From: an uncultured Pigmentiphaga sp.
GTDB taxonomy: Bacteria; Pseudomonadota; Gammaproteobacteria; Burkholderiales; Burkholderiaceae_B
Direction: 5' to 3'
DNA: 64,000 nucleotides
NCBI GenBank assembly: GCA_937891425.1
Contig: CALAGD010000098.1
Coordinates: 31,288-95,287, forward strand
In this document: piece after piece, positions 58,024 to 64,000 of the stretch
Layout of the letters: each line of letters starts with the position of its first letter
Position numbering within the stretch: position 1 is the first letter of the stretch
Position numbers and translations under genes: made by a program
The notes under the pieces: model-generated
What the model saw: only the letters and a program-made list of their open reading frames with translations
What the model was told of the DNA's origin: nothing
The model's database searches: none

Positions 58024-58551
58024 GTCGAAAGGTACCGAACTGTACACTGCCTTGCAGGCACGTCCGCAAGCGGGGTACTTGCCGCGTCCAGGTTGAAGCA
58101 CGCCGAAACTCGACGCCAGAACTGGCAAGCCGGCTTCCCGTGCGCGGATAGCATCTGAAAGCCACCAGCACTGTTCTGCAGTGCTTCCTTGAAAACACAA
58201 GTAAGGCAAAGCACAGCAAAAAGCACCAAAAAGCCCGCCGTCTGTCGCAAAACGACGCAAAAAAGAACGAAGTGGCAAAATTCGCCACTGAAAGTTCGAT
58301 TCGCGTCAAACCTATCGAGTATAGCTTGATTGTTCATGGCGCAGCAAACCTTGCGCGGCTTCTCTTACAAACTGTGTTGCGGTACCAACACGCGCTTTTG
58401 CTGCGCCGCAGTATGGACGGTTGCGCTCCAGTGGACCAGCCTCATGGGCGCGCCCGCTGCTAGCGACGGCACACCCGAGCTTAAGACCCGCGGAAGTGGC
58501 TTACCGCCCCCTTCCGCATGGGCCGTCACACGGCGACCGGGGCGACTTCGC
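58024..58551. promoter_or_regulatory. Intergenic region upstream of atpI with candidate atp promoter
   Basis: A 528-bp stretch with no convincing gene. On the minus strand TTGCGG (58064-58069) and TGTACA (58041-58046) are 17 bp apart, a reasonable sigma-70-type promoter ending about 20 bp before atpI. The part near 58180-58330 is A-rich on the plus strand (runs such as GCACAGCAAAAAGC). An inverted repeat GCGGAAG/CTTCCGC at 58490-58496 and 58511-58517 lies downstream of the aldehyde dehydrogenase stop and may terminate it. Nothing else is recognised. Confidence 0.45.
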
Positions 58552-60003
58552 TCAGATGGGGTAGGGCTGCGAACCCTGTTCGATCGTGATCTGCCGCAGT
58601 TCGGTGAACTCGGCGATGGCCGCGGTGCCACCGAAGCGCCCGTAACCGCTATCTTTCATGCCGCCGAACGGAATGTGCGCCTCGTCGTGCACGGTGGGGC
58701 CATTAATATGGCAGATCCCCGCCTCGATGCGCCTGGCAACGTCAAGGGCGCGCGTGACGTCGCGGCCAAACACCGCCGACGAGAGGCCATATTCGGTGTC
58801 GTTGGCGATGCGCACCAGGTCGTCCACGCCTTTGCCACGAACCACGCATACCATCGGCCCGAATGACTCTTCGTGATAGACCCGCATCTCTGGCGTGACC
58901 TTGTCGAGCACCGTGGCGCGCATGAAGACGCCCTCGGCCGTACCTCCGGCAACCACCTGGGCACCCTTCTGCCTGGCGTCGGCAATCAGTTCCATGCAGC
59001 GGTCAACCGTGGACTTGTCGACCACTGCGCCCAGGGCCACATTGCCCTGGGCGGGGTCGCCCACAGTCAGGGCCTCGGCACGCTGGGCCAGCTTGCTGAC
59101 GAACTCGTCGGCAATTGCTTCGTCGACCACGATTCTTTCGGTCGACATGCAGATCTGCCCCTGGTTCATGAAAGCACCGAACACGGCGGCATTGACTGCA
59201 TGTTCGATGACCGCGTCGTCGAGCACCACGAAAGGTGCCTTGCCGCCCAGCTCGAGCAGAACCGGCTTGAGATGCTTGGCTGCGGCAGTGGCAATGATCC
59301 GCCCGACACGCGTGGAGCCGGTGAAATTGATGCGGCGCACGGCGGGGTGCGCAATCAGCGCCTCCACGACCACCCCGGCGTCAGCAGGTGCATTCGAAAC
59401 AACATTGACCACGCCCGGGCCCAGACCCGCCTCGACCAGGCATTCACCGATCATGCGATGCGTTTGCGGGCACATTTCGGACGATTTCAGCACCACCGTG
59501 TTGCCACAGGCCAGCGGCGCAGCGATCGCACGCGTGCCCAGAATCACCGGCGCATTCCAGGGTGCGATGCCAAGCACCACGCCGACCGGCTGGCGCACTG
59601 CCATCGCCAGCGTGCCCGGCTTGTCGGAAGGCAGCACTTCGCCCTTGATGTACGCCGTGAGTGCCGCGGCATCGCGCAGCATGTTACTGGCCAGGTGCAC
59701 GTTGAAGTGCCCCCAGGGGGCGGTGGAACCGGTTTCGGCGGTCATTGCCGCAGCGAATTCGTCGGCGCGGCTGGCGAGCAGATCAGCTGCCCGCAATAGA
59801 CGTGCACGTCGCTCTCCCGGCCCCAGGGCAGCCCACCCCGGGAATGCAGCGGCCGCAGCCTCCGCAGCCGCCTTCGCGTCCTCGACCGAGGCGGCCGCCG
59901 CGCGCGTGGCCACATCTCCCGAAACGGGATTGTGCCGATCAAACGTCGCGCCGTGCGTTGCAGGCCGGGCTTCATCGTTGATGAGCAGCTTTACCTCATA
60001 CAT
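58552..60003 (-). CDS. Aldehyde dehydrogenase, aromatic-aldehyde (vanillin/salicylaldehyde) type
   Basis: A 483-residue NAD(P)-dependent aldehyde dehydrogenase. GIAPWNAPVILGTRAIAAPLACGNTVVLKSSE, FTGSTRVGRIIA (cofactor), LLELGGKAPF (catalytic Glu), NQGQICMSTERI (catalytic Cys) and EESFGPMV are intact. The C-terminal INGPTVHDEAHIPFGGMKDSGYGRFGG is typical of vanillin, benzaldehyde and salicylaldehyde dehydrogenases. ATG 60003 has AGGAGA upstream. It is co-directional with, and 85 bp after, the FAD oxidase gene. Confidence 0.9.
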   Translation of the reverse strand: MYEVKLLINDEARPATHGATFDRHNPVSGDVATRAAAASVEDAKAAAEAAAAAFPGWAALGPGERRARLLRAADLLASRADEFAAAMTAETGSTAPWGHFNVHLASNMLRDAAALTAYIKGEVLPSDKPGTLAMAVRQPVGVVLGIAPWNAPVILGTRAIAAPLACGNTVVLKSSEMCPQTHRMIGECLVEAGLGPGVVNVVSNAPADAGVVVEALIAHPAVRRINFTGSTRVGRIIATAAAKHLKPVLLELGGKAPFVVLDDAVIEHAVNAAVFGAFMNQGQICMSTERIVVDEAIADEFVSKLAQRAEALTVGDPAQGNVALGAVVDKSTVDRCMELIADARQKGAQVVAGGTAEGVFMRATVLDKVTPEMRVYHEESFGPMVCVVRGKGVDDLVRIANDTEYGLSSAVFGRDVTRALDVARRIEAGICHINGPTVHDEAHIPFGGMKDSGYGRFGGTAAIAEFTELRQITIEQGSQPYPI

Positions 60004-60088
60004 GTTTCGTTCTCCTGTCGATAGACACTGAAGGGAGTTCGCCATGCACGAACTTCCGCCAGCTTTGTGATGGCGTCTGCCTGTGAGC

Positions 60089-61504
60089 TTATTCGTCCCA
60101 GCTTACCAGCTTGCCGGGATTGAGGATATTGTTCGGGTCGAGGGTGCGCTTGAGAGACCGCATCAGTGCCACCGCCTCGGGACCATGCTCCTGGTAGAGA
60201 TATGCCATTTTGTGGATGCCGACCCCGTGCTCCCCGGTACAGGTGCCATCCATCGCCAGGGCCCGTTCGACCAGTCGGCGGTTGAATTCCTCGGCCTCAA
60301 TGAACTCCTGCGGGTTGTTCGGGTCGAGCAGCATCTGGACATGAAAATTGCCGTCGCCCACGTGCCCCACGACCACCGCGGGAAAGCTCACCCGGGCCAG
60401 ATCTTCGTTGGTGGCGGCGATGCACTCGGCCAAGCGCGAGATCGGTACGCACACGTCGGTCGTGCTTGCCCGGCACCCCGGGCGCAGGGCCAATCCGGCA
60501 AAATACACGTTATGTCGCGCAGCCCACAGGCGCGAGCGGTCCTCGGGCTGCAGCGCCCATTCGAAGGCCTCCCCGCCATGGCTCGCCGCGATTTCCTGCA
60601 CCGTTTCGGCCTGTTCCTGCACGCCTGCGGGCGAACCATGGAATTCGAACAGCAGCAAGGGCGATTCACGCAACGACAGCTTGCTGTATCGGTTGACCGC
60701 CTTCACTGTCTGCAGGTCCATGAGCTCGATGCGAGCAACGGGCACGCCCGTCTGGATGGTTTCGATGACGGTGCGCACGGCATCGTCGACCGTGGGGAAG
60801 TTGCAGATCGCGGCGGAAATGGCCTCGGGGATGGGATGCAGTCGCAACGTAATCTCGGTGATCAGGCCCAAGGTGCCTTCGCTGCCGATGAACAGGCGGG
60901 TGAGGTCATACCCCGCCGACGACTTGCGCGCCCTGCGCCCGGTGCGGATGACTTCACCCGAAGCCGTGACGACTTTCAGGTTGAGCACGTTCTCACGCAT
61001 CGTGCCATACCGTACCGCGTTAGTACCTGATGCACGGGTGGCACACATGCCGCCGATACTCGCGTCTGCGCCCGGGTCGATCGGAAAGAACAGCCCGGTG
61101 TCACGCAGTTCCTCATTCAGCTGCTTGCGCGTCACGCCTGGCTCGACGGTTACCGTGGAATCTTCGGGGTGAACTTCCAGCACGCGGTTCATCTGCGAGA
61201 AGTCGATGACAATGCCGCCTTCGAGCGCCAGCACATGCCCCTCGAGCGACGACCCGACGCCAAAAGCAATGAGCGGTACCCGATAGTCATTGCAGATGCG
61301 CGCAGCCGCGGACACATCCTCGGTGGACGTGGCAAAAATGACCCCATCCGGGAGCATGGGCGGATATGGCGACTCATCGCGCCCATGATGTTCGCGCACG
61401 GCAAGCGCCTGGGTGAAGCGGTTGCCGAAACGGTCAGCCAGGACGGCAAGACATTCCTGTGGAACCGGACGCGGGACGGGTTTCAGGTCGTGAATGGCGT
61501 TCAT
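60089..61504 (-). CDS. FAD-linked 2-hydroxyacid oxidoreductase (GlcD/D-lactate dehydrogenase type)
   Basis: A 471-residue member of the PCMH-type FAD oxidase family. The FAD domain has VPLIAFGVGSSLEGHVLALEGGIVIDFSQMNRV, VTVEPGVTRKQLNEEL, DPGADASIGGMCATRASGTNAVRYGTMRENVLNL and RLFIGSEGTLGLITE (cited in short pieces). The C-terminal VGHVGDGNFHVQML and GEHGVGIHKMAYL hold the metal/substrate His. It likely oxidises D-lactate, glycolate or a related 2-hydroxyacid at the membrane. Start ATG 61504. It sits between parB and the aldehyde dehydrogenase gene. Confidence 0.88.
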   Translation of the reverse strand: MNAIHDLKPVPRPVPQECLAVLADRFGNRFTQALAVREHHGRDESPYPPMLPDGVIFATSTEDVSAAARICNDYRVPLIAFGVGSSLEGHVLALEGGIVIDFSQMNRVLEVHPEDSTVTVEPGVTRKQLNEELRDTGLFFPIDPGADASIGGMCATRASGTNAVRYGTMRENVLNLKVVTASGEVIRTGRRARKSSAGYDLTRLFIGSEGTLGLITEITLRLHPIPEAISAAICNFPTVDDAVRTVIETIQTGVPVARIELMDLQTVKAVNRYSKLSLRESPLLLFEFHGSPAGVQEQAETVQEIAASHGGEAFEWALQPEDRSRLWAARHNVYFAGLALRPGCRASTTDVCVPISRLAECIAATNEDLARVSFPAVVVGHVGDGNFHVQMLLDPNNPQEFIEAEEFNRRLVERALAMDGTCTGEHGVGIHKMAYLYQEHGPEAVALMRSLKRTLDPNNILNPGKLVSWDE

Positions 61505-61784
61505 GTCGGCTTGGGGAATCGTTGGACGGCGCACGATCCCTCCGGGGCGCATGACGCACGCCCGCTTACCGTGCGTTTGTACGGGAAATGGCGGCATGGC
61601 CGCCCTTGTGGCACATGCGTCCGGATGGTCGTGACATTTTGCCGAGATTAACGCAGGAAGCCGGCCACGGCCAGTCATTTCCCGGGGGCTTCTGGGTAAA
61701 CCCTCGCGACGGGCCGGCACGACGGCCATCGAACACCGGACCATCCGTGGCGCGCCATGGGACGCGCCGTCCGCGGCCATTCTT

Positions 61785-62741
61785 CTACCAGTTGTCTTCC
61801 GCGATCACTGTCCCCAGGCCCTGGCGCTCGAGCAACGCTGAGAGATGGTCCCAGCCGTGGAAATCGATGACGATCTGCCCCTTCTCCCTGGCCTTGAGTT
61901 TCAGCGACACCCGGGTTCCCAGGGCATCCGACAGAGCCTCTTCAAGACGGGTGACATCACGCCCATACCCCACCCGCTTCTCCTGGCTGGGGCCCGCGCT
62001 TGGGCCCTCGGCTGTCTTGAGTGTCATGGCCACGAGTTTCTCGGTCTCGCGCACCGACAACCCCTTGGCCACCACCAGGTTCGCCAGCTGAATCTGCGTG
62101 GCCGGGTCCACCGCGAGCAACGCACGCGCATGCCCCATGTCGATATCGCCCGCGGTAAGCATCACCTGGACGGGCGCGGCAAGGTTCAGCAAACGCAGCA
62201 GGTTGGTGGTGGCCGAGCGCGAGCGCCCGATGGATTTCGCGACCGCTTCGTGCGTCATGGAGAATTCTTCGATGAGGCGTTGCACGGCCTGCGCTTCTTC
62301 GAGCGGATTCAGGTTTTCGCGCTGGATGTTCTCGATCAGCGCCATCACCGCTGCGTTCTCGTCGTCGACCTTGCGCACGAGCACCGGCACTTCCTTCAGC
62401 CCTGCAATCCGCGCAGCCCGATAGCGTCGCTCGCCTGCGATGATTTCGTAACGTTGCGGGTTACGCGTTCCAGGCAGCGGGCGCACGAGTATGGGCTGCA
62501 TGATGCCCTGGGTACGGATGGACTCGGCCAGCTCATTCAGCGAACCTTCGTCCATGCGCGTACGCGGCTGATATTTCCCCGATTGCAGCACATCCACGGG
62601 CAAGGTGGCCGGTGCATCTGCCGCCGCATCGAGCCGGTCACCCTGTTTTCCTTCGGCATCTAGGTTGGCAATGGCGGGGATATCCGCGCCCAGCAGAGCA
62701 TCCAGCCCGCGTCCCAAACCCTTCGTCTTTCTGGTAGCCAT
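61785..62741 (-). CDS. parB: Chromosome partitioning protein ParB
   Basis: A 318-residue CTPase/DNA-binding ParB. The start MATRKTKGLGRGLDALLG is conserved. The N-terminal domain has QPRTRMDEGSLNELAESI and GERRYRAARIAGL (CTP-binding arginines). The central HTH has SMTHEAVAKSIGRSRSATTNLLRLL, followed by a C-terminal dimerisation domain. It loads at parS sites near the origin. parA precedes it by 105 bp on the same strand. Confidence 0.97.
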   Translation of the reverse strand: MATRKTKGLGRGLDALLGADIPAIANLDAEGKQGDRLDAAADAPATLPVDVLQSGKYQPRTRMDEGSLNELAESIRTQGIMQPILVRPLPGTRNPQRYEIIAGERRYRAARIAGLKEVPVLVRKVDDENAAVMALIENIQRENLNPLEEAQAVQRLIEEFSMTHEAVAKSIGRSRSATTNLLRLLNLAAPVQVMLTAGDIDMGHARALLAVDPATQIQLANLVVAKGLSVRETEKLVAMTLKTAEGPSAGPSQEKRVGYGRDVTRLEEALSDALGTRVSLKLKAREKGQIVIDFHGWDHLSALLERQGLGTVIAEDNW

Positions 62742-62846
62742 GTGCAATCGTCCTGAAAATGAAGAACCGGCCGCAAGCGGCCATCTCCTGAACTGCTTCC
62801 TGCCATGCGTCGCCCCACGGAACCGGAACCGCGGCAACGACCCCGC

Positions 62847-63635
62847 CTATAACGACTTCACGCGTCTGATCATTTCGGCGCCGAACGCCGTGTAAGCTTT
62901 TGCCCCGCGCGAATTGCGGTCGTACGCTACCCCTGGCAGGCCGTGACTGGGTGCCTCGGCGAGCCTGACATTTCTGGGAATGATGGTACGAAACACCTTG
63001 TCACCAAAATGTTCCTCCAATTGCGCGGAGACCTGCTGCTGCAGGGTAACTCGCGGATCGTACATCACGCGCAGCAGTCCGATCAGGCGCAGATCGGGGT
63101 TGAGATTTGCGTACAGCCGCTTGATGGTGTTGACCAGGTCGGACAGCCCTTCGAGCGCGAAGTATTCGCACTGCATGGGAATGATGACGCCGTGCGCTGC
63201 GGTCAGGCCGTTCAACGTCAGCAGCGAGAGCGTCGGCGGACAATCGACGAGGATGAAGTCGTAGTCGTTTGCCACCTCGGCGAGCGCATGTTTCAGCCGC
63301 AGTTCCCGCTGCTCCATTTGCACGAGATCGATCTCTGCACCGGATAGTTCGCGATTCGCCGGCAGGACGTCAAATCCACCCGCTTCGGAATGCCGGATCA
63401 CGTCACGCAGGTTTGCCTCGCCGATCAGGACCTGATACACCGTTGCCTCAAGAGCGCGCTTGTCGATGCCGCTCCCCATGGTGGCGTTCCCCTGGGGGTC
63501 GAGATCGACCAGCAACACCCGCTTCCTGTGGCCGGCGAGCGCGGCAGACAGGTTGATGGCGGTCGTGGTCTTGCCCACCCCACCTTTCTGGTTGGCGATG
63601 CAGAAGATCCGGGCGGATGACGGTGATGAAGCCAT
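62847..63635 (-). CDS. parA: Chromosome partitioning ATPase ParA
   Basis: A 262-residue Walker-type ATPase. IFCIANQKGGVGKTTTAINL is the deviant Walker A with signature Lys. VLLVDLDPQGNATMGSGID, DYDFILVDCPPTLSLLTLNGL and VIIPMQCEYFALEGLSDL are further motifs. It lacks the N-terminal HTH of plasmid ParA type Ia, so it is a chromosomal ParA/Soj. Upstream, 116 bp away, is rsmG. Confidence 0.97.
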   Translation of the reverse strand: MASSPSSARIFCIANQKGGVGKTTTAINLSAALAGHRKRVLLVDLDPQGNATMGSGIDKRALEATVYQVLIGEANLRDVIRHSEAGGFDVLPANRELSGAEIDLVQMEQRELRLKHALAEVANDYDFILVDCPPTLSLLTLNGLTAAHGVIIPMQCEYFALEGLSDLVNTIKRLYANLNPDLRLIGLLRVMYDPRVTLQQQVSAQLEEHFGDKVFRTIIPRNVRLAEAPSHGLPGVAYDRNSRGAKAYTAFGAEMIRRVKSL

Positions 63636-63751
63636 TAAGAAGCAACCTCCAATACGCCTGCCGTTCTCTCTGCAGGCAATGCATCATGACTGCGCTGCAA
63701 TCGACACCCCGGAATCTTGCAAGCGACGCGTCGATTTGTCAGCACGTGGGA

Positions 63752-64000
63752 CTATGCGCGCTGCATGAATACGACGCAGCGCTCTGCATCGAGACCGGGC
63801 ACCACCAGGCGCTCGGTGCGAAGTACCTTCCACGTGGTGTGCGCGTGCAGCGCGTCGATCTCCTCATGCGGATACTTGCCTTTCATGGCGACGAGCATCC
63901 CGTCATGTTTCACGTGGCGACCTGCCAGCTCGGCGAACTCATCCAGCGAAGCAAACGCACGAGAAATCACCGCGTCACACTCTTGGGGAGCCAGGCGTTC
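63752..64000 (-). CDS. rsmG: 16S rRNA (guanine-527-N7)-methyltransferase RsmG, 3' part
   Basis: The C-terminal 82 residues of RsmG (GidB); the start lies beyond the right edge. Visible sequence runs LAPQECDAVISRAFASLDEF, then HVKHDGMLVAMKGKYPHEE and the C-terminal TERLVVPGLDAERCVVF, all conserved in the family. It methylates G527 of 16S rRNA. It is first of the rsmG-parA-parB series in the window. Confidence 0.95.
   Translation of the reverse strand, partial: ERLAPQECDAVISRAFASLDEFAELAGRHVKHDGMLVAMKGKYPHEEIDALHAHTTWKVLRTERLVVPGLDAERCVVFMQRA
63906..63921. other. Partial parS-like sequence inside rsmG
   Basis: TGTTTCACGTGGCGAC matches the first 11 of 16 bases of the parS consensus TGTTTCACGTGAAACA, then diverges. 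It overlaps conserved rsmG codons (HVKH), so chance or codon constraint explains it equally well. Location about 270 bp from parA makes it worth recording. Confidence 0.25.

Noticed and set aside
58024..58278. N-terminal extension of atpI up to TTG 58278
   Set aside because: The extension is Cys-rich, unlike AtpI, and overlaps the likely atp promoter.

Overview
The window is a high-GC chromosomal segment of a betaproteobacterium. It is most likely from the Burkholderiales, family Alcaligenaceae (Bordetella/Achromobacter/Pusillimonas relatives). This rests on Bug-type (TctC) solute receptors, a tph-type aromatic cluster, an atp-par-rsmG block and the overall look of the housekeeping proteins. 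Both ends are cut inside genes: purH on the left and rsmG on the right. No rRNA, tRNA or CRISPR array was recognised.

Left part (1-10.5 kb): the 3' end of purH, ruvC, an AsmA-like envelope protein, a HIT hydrolase, a CYTH-CHAD protein, an EcsC-like protein, a malonyl-CoA synthetase and a membrane PAS sensor with no output domain. From 10.5 to 16.7 kb lies a complete terephthalate-type catabolic cluster. It has oxygenase large and small subunits, a PdxA-family dihydrodiol dehydrogenase and a reductase as a translationally coupled minus-strand unit (tphA2-A3-B-A1). A divergent IclR regulator and a Bug-type periplasmic receptor lie alongside. Several palindromes sit in the two control regions.

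16.9-21.5 kb holds a tandem universal stress protein, a TauE-type permease, a class II aldolase, an SDR-fold protein lacking the catalytic residues, and a CysG homologue whose methyltransferase half is short and degenerate. 21.5-29.8 kb is a second aromatic cluster of the CoA-thioester type. It comprises a flavin monooxygenase/old-yellow-enzyme fusion, an SDR, a MarR regulator, an enoyl-CoA hydratase, an acyl-CoA dehydrogenase and a RidA protein, with a divergent aryl-CoA ligase. This best fits aerobic 2-aminobenzoate (anthranilate) breakdown; a salicylyl-CoA route is the alternative.

29.9-36 kb carries an extended SDR, a GmhB-like HAD protein with altered catalytic residues, dTDP-rhamnose genes rfbB-rfbD-rfbC (no rfbA here), an IS200/IS605-type terminal hairpin next to a 57-residue ORF, and a copper-linked pair (DUF2946, PCuAC). 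36-51 kb is housekeeping DNA: ftsY, rsmD, coaD, a 4Fe-4S ferredoxin, a transposase-derived protein without its HUH motif, an aminotransferase, a Rep-type helicase, priA, hemE, a receiver/Fis regulator lacking the phosphorylation residues, and a large GT-C-like membrane protein. The 317-bp AT-rich gap between priA and hemE holds a perfect DnaA box and related repeats.

50.7-58 kb is the complete F1Fo ATP synthase operon (atpIBEFHAGDC, minus strand). Then come an aromatic-aldehyde-type dehydrogenase and a GlcD-type FAD oxidase, and finally parB, parA and the 3' end of rsmG. The rsmG-parA-parB-atp order is a known origin-proximal arrangement, here interrupted by the two catabolic genes.
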